Positions 42,115 to 51,241 of a stretch of DNA of 64,000 nt are shown piece after piece. The position numbers and the translations under genes were made by a program. The DNA is taken from contig NZ_LT727828.1 of NCBI RefSeq assembly GCF_900162685.1, positions 124,001 to 188,000 on the forward strand, given 5' to 3'. Under the pieces are notes generated by a model, which was not told the origin of the DNA, did no database searches, and worked only from the letters and a program-made list of their open reading frames with translations. Position 1 is the stretch's first letter, and each line of letters opens with the position of its first letter. The stretch comes from Terribacillus halophilus. Its GTDB lineage: Bacteria > Bacillota > Bacilli > Bacillales > Amphibacillaceae.

Positions 42115-43002
42115 ATGCAGGTTTATGAGGAAGCTATACGACATGCACTTGCCTATATAGAAAATAACTTACATGAATCCCTTTCAGCTGAAGAGGTGGC
42201 CCGCCAAGCAGGATTTTCTCAGTATCATTTTCAACGACTATTCCAAACTACTATTGGGTTAACAATCGCAGACTATATCCGCAGAAGAAGATTAGCAGGG
42301 GCGTCGGCCATGCTGCTAAACACCGAGATGGGCATATTGGATATTGCGTTTATGTATCATTTTGAATCCCAAGAAGCATTTACAAGGGCTTTTAAAAAGT
42401 ATTACAAGCTGCCGCCAGGAAAATATCGACGCATGATGCATGCTATGCTGCATCAGAAGGAGGAGAATATGGAAGAAAAAACAGTAACAGGCTGGTTATT
42501 GAGTGGGACAGATCCGCACAATTATGAAATGGGAATTGATTATAAGCACGTGCACCAAGGCAAGGCTTCAGGATACTTAAAATCAAAAACCGTCATGGGG
42601 GCGGAAGAATTCGCGACCATGATGCAACAATTTAAGGCGGCAAAGTATGCAGGCAAGCGAATGCAGCTCACCTGCTTTCTTAAAACAGAAAACGTGCATA
42701 GCTTAGCTAGTATGTGGATGCGGGTCGATAATTCTTCAGATGATATTATTCAATTTGATAACATGAGCAACCGGCCAATTAAAGGTACAACAAATTGGAC
42801 TAGATACCGTATTGTCTTGGATGTTCCGGAAAACAGTGCGATTATCTCATTCGGAGTGATTCTTTCTGGCAAGGGACAGGTCTGGGCTGATGGGTTTCGG
42901 TTTGAAGAAGTGGATGAGTCTGTTCCGACAACCAATTTGGATATGACGTATGAAATACAGGAGGAGCCTGTTAATCTTTCTTTTGAGGAAGAGCTAGTGT
43001 GA
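42115..43002 (+). CDS. AraC-family regulator with C-terminal beta-sandwich domain
   Basis: A 295-residue protein. The N-terminal AraC HTH pair (residues 1-105: ALAYIENNLHESLSAEEVARQAGFSQYHFQRLFQ; ILDIAFMYHFESQEAFTRAFKKYY) comes first, opposite to classic AraC. Residues ~120-275 look like a jelly-roll ligand-binding domain (MQLTCFLKTENV, TRYRIVLDVPENSAIISFGVILSGKGQVWADGFRFEEV). Ligand and targets unknown. Confidence 0.82.
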   Translation: MQVYEEAIRHALAYIENNLHESLSAEEVARQAGFSQYHFQRLFQTTIGLTIADYIRRRRLAGASAMLLNTEMGILDIAFMYHFESQEAFTRAFKKYYKLPPGKYRRMMHAMLHQKEENMEEKTVTGWLLSGTDPHNYEMGIDYKHVHQGKASGYLKSKTVMGAEEFATMMQQFKAAKYAGKRMQLTCFLKTENVHSLASMWMRVDNSSDDIIQFDNMSNRPIKGTTNWTRYRIVLDVPENSAIISFGVILSGKGQVWADGFRFEEVDESVPTTNLDMTYEIQEEPVNLSFEEELV

Positions 43003-43137
43003 TGTCCGGTATGCTGATAGATACAGGACACGGAAGGGACAGCATACGTAATATGCCTGTCCTTTTCCTTGTTCTATTTCCCTATACTACCTCTTGTGTT
43101 TTATGGTAAAATATTCAAAAAGATGAGGCGGTGCAAG

Positions 43138-43491
43138 GTGTCTGAATTCCAATTAGGCAGTGTCTTTATTCATGTAAAGGATGTAAATGAAGCGGCAAAT
43201 TGGTATGCAAAGTTATTAGGGAAGCCAGAATCTTACCCAACGACTGGGCCAGTTCAGTTCATGGAGATGGGAGACAGAAGAGGTCTCGTAATTGATGATA
43301 ACCGAAATAATGCAGCAGGTATTCGTCCGGCATTTATGCTCGAAACAGAAGCTATTCAACTGGCATACAAGAAAGTAACAGCACAAGGCGGCAAGATTGT
43401 ACGGGAGTTGGAAGAGGATGAAGCAGTCGCATTTTTCAACTTTCATGATCCTGATGGGAATATTGTCATGGTCTGCCAACAGAAGCAATGA
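43138..43491 (+). CDS. VOC (glyoxalase-fold) family protein
   Basis: A 117-residue single-domain VOC protein: GSVFIHVKDVNEAANWYAKLLGK, and FNFHDPDGNIVMVCQ at the end with metal-ligand-type positions. The start is set at GTG 43138, since GAGGCGG (43125-43131) lies 6 nt upstream and the ATG at 43123 overlaps it. Overlaps the next gene by 4 bp. Confidence 0.82.
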   Translation: MSEFQLGSVFIHVKDVNEAANWYAKLLGKPESYPTTGPVQFMEMGDRRGLVIDDNRNNAAGIRPAFMLETEAIQLAYKKVTAQGGKIVRELEEDEAVAFFNFHDPDGNIVMVCQQKQ

Positions 43492-44066
43492 TTATTTGGC
43501 TTAACGGCGCATTCGGTGCAGGAAAGACTCAGACCGCAATCACTCTTCAGCATCGCCTTCCACACGCTTTCCTCTATGATCCAGAACAAGCGGGGTTCTA
43601 CATAAGAAAAAATCTACCGGATTCCATGCAGAAAGCAGATTTTCAGAATCATCGCTTATGGCGGTCCGTTGTGCGTGATCATTTGGCTTATCTTACAATG
43701 AACACAGAGGAGATTATTCTCGTACCAATGACAATTACAGAGTCGTCAAACTATGAAGAGATTATCGGACAATTGCGTAAAGATGGTCATGAGGTGCTTC
43801 ACTTTGTGCTAGCTGCTTCAGCTGAAACACTCGGTAAACGCTTAGCCAAACTGGGGAACAGGGCGAATTCGTGGGCTGTTCAGCAGATTCCACGCTGTAT
43901 GAACGGCTTAGCAGACCCGATATTCGAGAATAAGCTCGTGACAGATGAATTAACAGTAGATGAAGTGGCGGCTGCTATAGCTGAACGAGCAGGTCTTACG
44001 CTGCGTAAAGACTGCCGGCCGTGGTGGAAGGTTCGCTGGATGCGAATGACATCTAGATGGAGATAA
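43488..44066 (+). CDS. TmrB-like P-loop ATPase
   Basis: A 192-residue protein with Walker A NGAFGAGKTQTA, the DPEQAGFYIRK stretch and PMTITESSNYEEI. It resembles the TmrB tunicamycin-resistance protein and related nucleoside/kinase-like ATPases. A role in resistance is possible, not shown. Translationally coupled to the VOC gene. Confidence 0.8.
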   Translation: MIIWLNGAFGAGKTQTAITLQHRLPHAFLYDPEQAGFYIRKNLPDSMQKADFQNHRLWRSVVRDHLAYLTMNTEEIILVPMTITESSNYEEIIGQLRKDGHEVLHFVLAASAETLGKRLAKLGNRANSWAVQQIPRCMNGLADPIFENKLVTDELTVDEVAAAIAERAGLTLRKDCRPWWKVRWMRMTSRWR

Positions 44067-44089
44067 AGCGAAGTTTGTTTATACGGTCT

Positions 44090-44124
44090 CTCAAAAAAAG
44101 AGAGGGGCATAAGTTATCGCCCCT
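44090..44124 (-). terminator. Terminator of the collagen-like gene pair
   Basis: GGGGC..GCCCC stem extended by ATAA/TTAT (44104-44124). On the minus strand it is followed by CTCTCTTTTTTT. Confidence 0.75.
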
Positions 44125-44126
44125 GT

Positions 44127-44414
44127 TTATAAAGACATTGTAGTTCTTTCGCCATTTGCAACGATAAAAACAGAACTGCCTGAATTACTAGAAGAAAAGC
44201 TGAAATCGCCCTTACTATCTGTAAACGTAGTAGCTACCTCTGCGTTCGTATCATTTGTAAGTGTAATTTTGACATATTCAAGCGGATTGCCGCCGCAGGA
44301 AACATTTCCATGAACGTGTCCATTGAATTCCTTCGTAGCTTCCAGGGCTGGACATGTCAGTTCGGTCTTCTGCAGGAATTCCAAATCAGGAACACTACAT
44401 CCGCAATCTCCCAT
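44127..44414 (-). CDS. Small Cys-containing protein with a CnaB-like domain
   Basis: A 95-residue protein. The N-terminus MGDCGCSVPDLEF is followed by a peptidase-regulatory/CnaB-type beta sandwich (GHVHGNVSCGGNPLEYVKITLTNDTNAEVATTFTDSKGDFSFSS). It lies 14 bp after the collagen-like gene and probably shares its sporulation promoter, suggesting a spore-surface component. Confidence 0.65.
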   Translation of the reverse strand: MGDCGCSVPDLEFLQKTELTCPALEATKEFNGHVHGNVSCGGNPLEYVKITLTNDTNAEVATTFTDSKGDFSFSSSNSGSSVFIVANGERTTMSL

Positions 44415-44428
44415 CTGTTACACCACCT

Positions 44429-45361
44429 TTAAAAATTCTGCGTACAAGTATCACATGGTCCGCCAGTAGTTTTGAAAACAACATTATCTACAAATGCTGT
44501 ACTGCCAGGTGCGACATTACCGACGTTTTGGAACGTAACACAGGCTGTCGTGGCTCCTGGCGGTGCGCAGACTGTTAACGTGTAATGTTGGAACACACTC
44601 TGTGGCTGGTTGGAAACGGCAATGATGTGCGGAATGTTATTGGTTAGTATCGGATTTGTTGTTACAGTTCCACCAGGTGTACCAGTATTCGTAATCAGAG
44701 GTGGGCAAGGCTGTGGCGGAAAGGATACAGACGCAACGAGAATACCATTTGCCCGCACGTCTCCAGCAAAAGTCAATGTGTAGCAGCAACCAGGTGATAC
44801 GGAAACAATTTGGTTAATGAATCCAGGTGTTGCGACCTCTCCTTCTGCGGGATTTGAATTTAGTCCCCTTATACCAACGGATTGAATCACTGGAACAGTT
44901 GGGCTCGTTACAAATCTACCACTGTGCGCATTCGGAAAGGTAACGACAGTCGCAGTGTCAGATGTCCAGCTCGCTGGTGCTGCGCCAGGTGGTGATAAGT
45001 CGAAGCCGGGGTTAGCTAACAGGTTGGTACACGGACAGCAACCTGCAGCAGCTGGTCCGGGTGGCCCAGTTGGTCCAGTCGGACCTGGAAGTCCTACGCC
45101 AGTAGCTCCTGTGATGCCCGTAGGTCCAATTGGTCCTGAAGGCCCAGTCGGTCCAGGAGGTCCCCCAGAAGGTCCGGTCGGCCCAGGCGGACCTGGAAGT
45201 CCTACGCCAGTAGCTCCCGTAATACCTGTTGGTCCGGACGGTCCTGTGCCCCCTGTTGGTCCGGTCACTCCAGTTCTTCCTGGTATCTCAATGATTAGAG
45301 GAGGCTGACAGCATCTGCATCTGGCCTCTTTGCAATCATCACATCTTTTTTTATCAGTCAT
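44429..45361 (-). CDS. Collagen-like exosporium/spore-surface protein
   Basis: A 310-residue protein. A Cys-rich N-terminus ([27 protein letters not shown]) precedes ~24 Gly-X-Y triplets (GPTGPTG type, residues ~30-110). A C-terminal beta-rich domain begins [17 protein letters not shown]. No signal peptide, as usual for mother-cell-made exosporium proteins. The sigma-K-like promoter upstream supports sporulation expression. Confidence 0.82.
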   Translation of the reverse strand: MTDKKRCDDCKEARCRCCQPPLIIEIPGRTGVTGPTGGTGPSGPTGITGATGVGLPGPPGPTGPSGGPPGPTGPSGPIGPTGITGATGVGLPGPTGPTGPPGPAAAGCCPCTNLLANPGFDLSPPGAAPASWTSDTATVVTFPNAHSGRFVTSPTVPVIQSVGIRGLNSNPAEGEVATPGFINQIVSVSPGCCYTLTFAGDVRANGILVASVSFPPQPCPPLITNTGTPGGTVTTNPILTNNIPHIIAVSNQPQSVFQHYTLTVCAPPGATTACVTFQNVGNVAPGSTAFVDNVVFKTTGGPCDTCTQNF

Positions 45362-45415
45362 TGTGTATCACTTCCTGTAATAAAGGATTAGAGCCTGCCT
45401 TATGGGCCACAATCC

Positions 45416-45443
45416 TAACGTATGCAGAATAAAATGAATCAGT
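45416..45443 (-). promoter_or_regulatory. Sigma-K-type promoter
   Basis: On the minus strand AC (45443-45442), 17 bp, CATACGTTA (45424-45416): matches the sigma-K pattern AC-N16/17-CATAnnnTA. It lies 55 bp upstream of the collagen-like gene. Confidence 0.65.
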
Positions 45444-45547
45444 CTGGGCTATGGAGAAAAGGATCCTGCTTTGCATCTATCTTTGACACTGCTAAAATAA
45501 AAAATGTACCCTATACTTCACAAAAAGATAGGTTAGGAGAATGAATT

Positions 45548-46075
45548 ATGTCAGAAAACAAAACTACGAGAGAAATTCTCTCCTGGATAAAAGCAATTGG
45601 TATTGCTGTCATTATTGCCTTCGCTTGCCGCTATTTTTTGTTCACACCATCGACTGTCCACGGCGAATCGATGATGCCGACATATCAAAACAGTGACCAT
45701 GTCATTGTCAGCAAGATATCTAAGATTGAACAAGACGATATTGTCGTATTTAACGCACCAGATGCAGATGCCCACTATATCAAGCGGGTAATTGGATTAC
45801 CGGGTGATACGATTGAAGTGAGAGATAATGTGTTGTATGTAAATGGAGAAGCGCAGGATCAATCTTATCTTCCGGAGGATATGATTACTGGCGACTTCAA
45901 ATTAAAAGAACTGACTGGCGAACAAACTGTACCTGAAGGAAAGCTGTTCGTCATGGGTGATAACCGTACAAACAGCAAGGACAGCCGGATTTTTGGCTTT
46001 ATATCGAAAGAAGATGTAATCGGTGAAGTGAAGATGACTTTCTATCCATTCTCTGATTTTCATATTGGTAAGTAG
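45548..46075 (+). CDS. sipS: Type I signal peptidase (SipS-like)
   Basis: A 175-residue single-span peptidase: one N-terminal membrane helix (AIGIAVIIAFACRYFLF), box B VHGESMMPTY with the catalytic Ser, box D DAHYIKRVIGLPGDTIEV with the catalytic Lys and box E GDNRTNSKDSR. It removes signal peptides of secreted preproteins at the outer membrane face. Length and topology are standard for Bacillus P-type SPases. Confidence 0.92.
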   Translation: MSENKTTREILSWIKAIGIAVIIAFACRYFLFTPSTVHGESMMPTYQNSDHVIVSKISKIEQDDIVVFNAPDADAHYIKRVIGLPGDTIEVRDNVLYVNGEAQDQSYLPEDMITGDFKLKELTGEQTVPEGKLFVMGDNRTNSKDSRIFGFISKEDVIGEVKMTFYPFSDFHIGK

Positions 46076-46076
46076 C

Positions 46077-46409
46077 ATGTGCCAAGTACACGGAAAAACA
46101 GTTGATAGAGAGACAAGGTGTACACATTATCACTCTCCGCTCGATGTCATCGCAATCAAGTTTGCATGCTGTAACAAATTCTATCCTTGCTATAAATGCC
46201 ATGAAGAGGCAGCTGGACACAAAGCTGCCGTATGGCCGAGAGAACATTTCGATGAACAAGCTATATTATGCGGTGTGTGTAAATCAACGCTTACCATCCA
46301 TGCATACATGGATACAGATTACTGCCCGCATTGTCATGCAGCATTCAACCCAGGGTGCCAGCTGCATCATCATTTATATTTTGAATCAACACAAAGGGGC
46401 TGTCATTAA
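46077..46409 (+). CDS. CHY zinc-finger protein
   Basis: A 110-residue protein with the CHY pattern: CQVHGKTVDRETRCTHYHSPLDVIAIKFACCNKFYPCYKCHEE, then CGVCKSTLTI and YCPHCHAAFNPGC. The first part is like Hot13/CHY domains that bind several zinc ions. The ATG at 46077 is preferred over TTG 46065, which lies within sipS. Function unknown in bacteria. Confidence 0.83.
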   Translation: MCQVHGKTVDRETRCTHYHSPLDVIAIKFACCNKFYPCYKCHEEAAGHKAAVWPREHFDEQAILCGVCKSTLTIHAYMDTDYCPHCHAAFNPGCQLHHHLYFESTQRGCH

Positions 46410-46424
46410 CCGACAGCCTCTTTT
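46394..46424. terminator. Terminator
   Basis: AGGGGCTGTC (46395-46404) pairs with GACAGCCTCT, followed by TTTT. Confidence 0.85.
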
Positions 46425-46442
46425 GTTTATGCTGTATTCTAG

Positions 46443-46878
46443 CTAAGCGCTTGGACTTAATATGTGACGCATAAATACTGCAAAAGCTGCCGCTGTAAAA
46501 CAAGTGACAATGACGGTTAGTCCGATGATCGTGAAGCCAGGGAACAAAGCTCACTGTAACAGCAGGAAGCCAATACATGCACTACGCAAAAGAGTAAGCG
46601 TATCATTTGATTCGGGTCCGTGCAGGTGTGGCGTGTTTGGACAGGATTGCCTTTACAAGTTTGCGTGCCTCTGTGATTGACAATAAGAACGGAAACAGCG
46701 TTACGTAAATTCCAAATAAAACTGGCACCTGCAAATTAGCATAGTCTGGATTTTGCACAGCAGCTGTACTGGCTGCGGATGGCAGCCAAAAGACAGCCAG
46801 TAATACCGTAACAGTCCCAATCAGAATCAACATACCGTACAACGTGAAAGAAGCAGCTTTTCGCACCAAACTCCACAT
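46443..46878 (-). pseudogene. DUF2975-family membrane protein, frameshifted and interrupted
   Basis: The first 91 codons (46878-46603) read as the DUF2975 N-terminal half (ILIGTVTVLLAVFWLPSAAS; LQVPVLFGIYVTLFPFLLS) and stop at TGA. One base off, the minus strand continues with SNDTLTLLRSACIGFLLLQ, an in-frame TGA, then ALFPGFTIIGLTVIVTCFTA..., the typical family C-terminus, to TAG at 46445-46443. One frameshift, one stop and probably a small deletion make it a pseudogene. Confidence 0.72.
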
Positions 46879-46949
46879 CCTTTTCTCCTAGTATACGCTT
46901 TTTTAAGATCTATTAAGAGCCTTTCTAAGAAGCTGATTGTTGTTTTTCG

Positions 46950-47120
46950 TTAGTCTCCAAGGGCACTACTGAACAGCTTCGTTGCGATTGCCAAAATACT
47001 GATAAGCATTTGTGAACCAACGCCTTCGAAGCTGATGTTCAACCCAATACTGACAAAAAAGACAGGCACGAAGCTACCATAAGCGATTGGTTCTAATTTG
47101 TGCTCTACGGTTTCCTTATG
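46950..47120 (-). pseudogene. Fragment of a CPA2-type Na+/H+ antiporter
   Basis: About 50 codons read EHKLEPIAYGSFVPVFFVSIG, continue with LNISFEG and end LFSSALGD*. EPIAYxxFVPxFFVxxGL is a hallmark of KefB/NapA-type antiporters. Nothing else of the ~400-residue protein is present on either side; the rest was deleted. Confidence 0.7.
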
Positions 47121-47187
47121 CTTCGTTTGTCTATGGCAAAAAAGGGAAAATAAAAGACACATACCAAAACGAGAGGGGTGGCGTGAC

Positions 47188-48384
47188 GTGAAAAATACGT
47201 TCGATTTTCATACAAGACAAGGTCTACTGCAACATATAGAAGAAACTCTGGCATTCTATTATCCGCAAGCATTAGACAGGAAGTATGGCGGCTATCATGA
47301 AGGCTATTACATGGATGGATCATTAACTGATGCCACAACGAAACACATCGTTGGACAAGCACGTCATCTGTATAACTTCAGCGTTGGTTACACGCTTACA
47401 GAAAAAGAGGAATATAAAGAAGCAGCTGAACATGGGATCACCTTCTTCCAGAATAGAATGCGAGATCAGGATTACGGCGGTTATTACACAGAATGGAAAG
47501 AAGGTAGTGCAGCTGATGATCGGAAATTAACCTACGGACATGCATTTATCTTCCGGGCAGCCGTCGCTGCAGTGGAGGCAGAAATAGAGGGAGCGGACGA
47601 ACTGCTTGCAGATATTTATCAAGTGCTTACGGAGAAATTGTATGAGCCGTCTGCCAGACTGTATAAAGACGAAGCAAGCCGCGATTGGTCAAGCTTCCTG
47701 GAATATCGCGGACAAAACTGTAATATGCACATGTGTGAATCGTTAATTACAGCTTATGAAGCAACAGATCAACGCCATTATCTTGATCAAGCATTAAGTA
47801 TTGCAGACAAAGTAACCAATGAGCTCGCAGCTCAAAGTAACGGACTCATTTGGGAGAACTACGACGAAGCGTGGATGAAGGATGAAAACTTTAACTATGG
47901 TGAAACGAGAGATGAATTCCGGGCATACGGATTTGTCGGAGGTCATCAGTTGGAATGGAGCAAGCTCTTAGCTTGGTTAAATCTTCATCAGCCAACTAGC
48001 TGGCTATTGGAACGAGCGGAGGAGCTGTATCAAACGGGCTGGAAACATTATCATGATTCAAGCAATGGCGGGATTTATTTCGCGATGAGTCCGGACAAAG
48101 AGATTATTGATAAAGGGAAATCATATTGGGTTATGGCGGAAGCCTTAGCTGCATCAGCGCTGCTTCACAGCCAGACAGGTAATGATATCTATAGTGAACA
48201 TTACGAAGAGCTATTCTGTTATGTGCAGGATGTCCTCATCGATCCGGAACACGGTGCATGGTATCAATGGCTGACAACAGAGAATAAAGTTGAAGGAGAG
48301 GTAAAAAGCCCTTCACCAAAAACGGACTACCATCCAGTCAGTGCCAGCTATCTGATTATGTCTTACCGCGGGGAGGATCTGTAG
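47188..48384 (+). CDS. AGE-family sugar epimerase/isomerase
   Basis: A 398-residue (alpha/alpha)6-barrel protein of the N-acylglucosamine 2-epimerase superfamily. Typical stretches: DRKYGGYHEGYYMDGS, TKHIVGQARHLYNFSVGY, YGHAFIFRAAVAA, NCNMHMCESLITAYE, GHQLEWSKLLAWL and the C-terminal ENKVEGEVKSPSPKTDYHPVSA. Relatives interconvert mannose/fructose, cellobiose or N-acetylglucosamine; the substrate is not fixed by sequence here. The GTG at 47188 is preceded by GAGAGGGG; the longer frame overlaps the antiporter remnant. Confidence 0.85.
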   Translation: MKNTFDFHTRQGLLQHIEETLAFYYPQALDRKYGGYHEGYYMDGSLTDATTKHIVGQARHLYNFSVGYTLTEKEEYKEAAEHGITFFQNRMRDQDYGGYYTEWKEGSAADDRKLTYGHAFIFRAAVAAVEAEIEGADELLADIYQVLTEKLYEPSARLYKDEASRDWSSFLEYRGQNCNMHMCESLITAYEATDQRHYLDQALSIADKVTNELAAQSNGLIWENYDEAWMKDENFNYGETRDEFRAYGFVGGHQLEWSKLLAWLNLHQPTSWLLERAEELYQTGWKHYHDSSNGGIYFAMSPDKEIIDKGKSYWVMAEALAASALLHSQTGNDIYSEHYEELFCYVQDVLIDPEHGAWYQWLTTENKVEGEVKSPSPKTDYHPVSASYLIMSYRGEDL

Positions 48385-48408
48385 CATTATGCGCAGGTCC
48401 TTTTTTCG
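48373..48408 (+). terminator. Terminator of the epimerase gene
   Basis: AGGATCTG pairs with CAGGTCCT (one T-G pair), followed by TTTTTT; the stem begins inside the last codons. Confidence 0.75.
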
Positions 48409-48440
48409 TTCGGTATAATGAGGCAAAGGGGGAGAATCAG

Positions 48441-48991
48441 TTGTATCAGAGTGATAGATTGCTAATAAGACCATTGAAGGAAACGGATACCGAACAGCTT
48501 TTGGATCTTAACTTACGTAACCGGGTGCTATTTGAATCAATTTCGCCAGTAAAACGACACGATTCCGATTATACACATGCAAATATCAGAAGAATATTAA
48601 GGCTGCTTTAGATGATTGGAAAGCAGATAAGCGGTACGAATTCGGAATCTTCCTAAAAGAGAAAGACAGTTTGATTGGTACCATATCTTTATTTTTCATT
48701 GAACGAAAAACAGCTGAACGATGCATGATTGGCTATTCGCTCGATGAAGCACACAATGGAAAAGGTTATATGACAGAGGCAGTCCAGCTTGTGCTTGATT
48801 TTGCGTTTGGAGAAGCGCATTTCCATCGTGTAGAAGCAGGCGTAGTGCCCCGAAATCAAGGGTCCATTGCTGTTTTAGAGAAATGTGGTTTTCAGCGGGA
48901 AGGGTTGGAACGTGACGTATTGCGGATAGATGGGAAGTTTGAAGATCATTATATGTATTCAATTTTGGCGACAGATAACCGGACAAAGTAG
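48441..48991 (+). pseudogene. GNAT acetyltransferase with a one-base frameshift
   Basis: After GGGGGAG, TTG 48441 opens LYQSDRLLIRPLKETDTEQL and continues to TAG at 48609. From about 48595 the other frame carries on IKAALDDWKADKRYEFGIFL and the standard motif A/B (IGYSLDEAHNGKGYMTEAV; NQGSIAVLEKCGFQREGLER) to 48991. A single missing base near 48590-48600 breaks the gene; a sequencing error is also possible. Confidence 0.8.
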
Positions 48992-49126
48992 CTATTATTC
49001 GCACCATGTTGGACTTATCTCTAACAACGCTTTTTATTTTTATGCATGAAGTGCTTTAATTGCTGTTATAGTGTCTTTGTCATATACTTGATGTAAGCGG
49101 AAACAATATAGAGACGGAGGGGTTTT

Positions 49127-49870
49127 ATGAGTGGGCAATATGTACTTTTATCAGGTGCAGAGCCATTTTACTTTGAAGGAAATGAAGTTGGAATTTTAGT
49201 TTCACATGGTTTTACGGGGTCAACACAAAGTATGCGACCGCTTGGAGAGGCATTTGCTGATGCTGGTTATACAGTATGCGGACCGCGTTTAAAAGGACAC
49301 GGGACGCACTACGAAGATATGGAAAATACAACACATCAAGATTGGATAACATCCATGGAGGAAGGTTATAAATGGTTGGACGAGAGATGTGATGCTATTA
49401 TCGTAGTTGGTCTTTCAATGGGGGGAACATTATCTTTGTATATGGCTGAAAAGCACCCTGAAGTAAAGGCTATTGCACTTATTAATCCAGCTATTGAGAT
49501 ACCTTCAATGACATCAGCTCCTAATCAAACAGAAACCAGATTTTTAGATGCTATTGGATCAGATATTAAAAAAGATGGTGTACAGGAATTAGCTTATGAA
49601 AAAACGCCAGTGAAGTCTATCAAAGAATTAGTAACGCTTATGGATAAAGTAAAAGCAGATTTAAGTGCAGTTACATGTCCAACTCTGATTTTTGTCTCGA
49701 AAGAAGACCATGTAGTTCCGCCAAATAATACGCAAGTGATTTACGATGCAATACATGCACATGAGAAAAATATCCATCCTTTGGAAAATAGTTATCATGT
49801 TGCTACACTGGATCATGACCAGCAACATATAATAAATAAAACACTAGAGTTCATCAAACAAAATAGTTAA
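49127..49870 (+). CDS. Alpha/beta-hydrolase, carboxylesterase/monoacylglycerol lipase type
   Basis: A 247-residue hydrolase like Est30 and Bacillus monoacylglycerol lipase: oxyanion region LVSHGFTGSTQSM, nucleophile elbow GLSMGG, Asp in SKEDHVVP and His in NSYHVATLDHD. Cytosolic, no signal. Monocistronic, with its own terminator. Confidence 0.9.
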   Translation: MSGQYVLLSGAEPFYFEGNEVGILVSHGFTGSTQSMRPLGEAFADAGYTVCGPRLKGHGTHYEDMENTTHQDWITSMEEGYKWLDERCDAIIVVGLSMGGTLSLYMAEKHPEVKAIALINPAIEIPSMTSAPNQTETRFLDAIGSDIKKDGVQELAYEKTPVKSIKELVTLMDKVKADLSAVTCPTLIFVSKEDHVVPPNNTQVIYDAIHAHEKNIHPLENSYHVATLDHDQQHIINKTLEFIKQNS

Positions 49871-49885
49871 AGAAGAGTCAATCAC

Positions 49886-49930
49886 AAAAGGATGGACTAG
49901 CAATGATAGTTGCTAATCCATCCTTTTTAA
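49886..49930. terminator. Bidirectional terminator
   Basis: AAAAGGATGG plus CTAGCAA pairs with TTGCTA plus TCCATCCTTTT (one mismatch), with flanking A and T runs. Confidence 0.85.
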
Positions 49931-49974
49931 TATTTCATTTGTATTCGGTTACTAACAAGACCGAGGGTATAACT

Positions 49975-51201
49975 TTAATGCTGCTGAGACGGTACCGCTC
50001 TTGTATTCTGACGTTGGCGCTGCTTCTTAACAGCTGCTGGCTGCTGCGGACTACGGACCGTAACAGCTAGGAAGAAGCTGATGACACAAAGAATACCGAT
50101 GGCGACAAATGTTGGCTGGAAACCGCCAAGCAGTGTAGCGATAAAGGAACCGCCTAGTGCTCCAATACCGAATCCTTGATAAATGACACCATAGTTTTTA
50201 CCTTGGTTTTGCAGACCGAAGTAATCTGCTACAATCGTTGGAAATACGGTGATGTTTCCGCCAAAGAAGAATGCGACGGCTGCTACACAAACAAAGAATA
50301 AGGTTGTGGAGAGCTCCACCAAGCTAAGTACTGCAACAGCACCAGCTGTCACAATCAATCCTGCAGCAACTAGATACAATCGCTCTACTTTGTCAGAAAG
50401 AGCACCTAGCACAACACGGCCTGTTGTATTACAGATTGCTACGATAGCGACAGCATTCGCTGCTGTGGCAGCAGACAGATTAGCTAGCTCCATACCAGCA
50501 TCTTTCACAATTCCGATTAAGTACAATCCACTCATACATGCAGTCAAGAAGATGACGAATAGGATGTATGCTTGTTTGGTTTTCAGCATTTCCTTAACAG
50601 TGAAGTCCTTTTGAGTTGTGCTTGTGTTTGTTTCTTGCGGCAATGCATCCTTCAGCAAGAATGCGCCTCCGCTAATTAAGACAAGTGCAGCAATTCCCCA
50701 AATTAAGAATGTGCCTTGCACACCTGCAGAAGCAAGTAAGGATTGGTTGATATATTTAAAGACAAGGCTTCCTGTACCGAAAGCACCTACGGAAATACCA
50801 GATATAAGGCCTTTCTTTTCTGGGAACCATTTGATTACATTAGATAGTGTCGTAATGTAAGCAATACCGTTTGCAAAGCCGACGACTACACCCGCCAGCA
50901 GATAGATAAGCCATAGTGATGAAGCTAAGGAACTTAGCATCAAGCCGGCTCCAAGCAAGATACCTGCACAAATAACGAGCTTTTTGATACCTAACTTATC
51001 TTGCAGCTTTCCGCCGAATAAAGTAGCAATTGCTAGTGCAAAACTTGTAATAGAGAAGGTGACGGCCACAGCTGAGGTGCTCCAACCATATGCATCAGCC
51101 AAGGGCTGGTTAAATAAACTCCAAGTATAAATGGTACCGAGACCAATTTGTGTAATAATCGTACCGAGGACGATCAGCCAGCGATTCATTCCTGTTTTCA
51201 T
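49975..51201 (-). CDS. Oxalate/formate antiporter-family MFS transporter (YhjX-like)
   Basis: A 408-residue, twelve-helix MFS protein. OFA-family signatures are IGLGTIYTWSLFNQPLADAYGWS at helix 1, FGGKLQDKLGIKK between helices 2 and 3, and GFANGIAYITTLSNVIKWFPEKKGLISGISV. E. coli YhjX of this family moves pyruvate and is induced by the LytTR pair YpdA/YpdB. Here a LytS/LytTR pair lies directly upstream in the same direction, and two repeats precede the gene. Pyruvate or a related 2-oxo/dicarboxylic acid is the best guess. Confidence 0.83.
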   Translation of the reverse strand: MKTGMNRWLIVLGTIITQIGLGTIYTWSLFNQPLADAYGWSTSAVAVTFSITSFALAIATLFGGKLQDKLGIKKLVICAGILLGAGLMLSSLASSLWLIYLLAGVVVGFANGIAYITTLSNVIKWFPEKKGLISGISVGAFGTGSLVFKYINQSLLASAGVQGTFLIWGIAALVLISGGAFLLKDALPQETNTSTTQKDFTVKEMLKTKQAYILFVIFLTACMSGLYLIGIVKDAGMELANLSAATAANAVAIVAICNTTGRVVLGALSDKVERLYLVAAGLIVTAGAVAVLSLVELSTTLFFVCVAAVAFFFGGNITVFPTIVADYFGLQNQGKNYGVIYQGFGIGALGGSFIATLLGGFQPTFVAIGILCVISFFLAVTVRSPQQPAAVKKQRQRQNTRAVPSQQH

Positions 51202-51241
51202 GAGAAATCCCTCATTTCATCTGCGTTGTTTTGATAGTTTT

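Noticed and set aside
44955-45308. Plus-strand Pro/Gly-rich frame over the collagen-like gene
   Set aside because: Antisense shadow of Gly-X-Y coding; the minus-strand reading has a proper start, domains and promoter.
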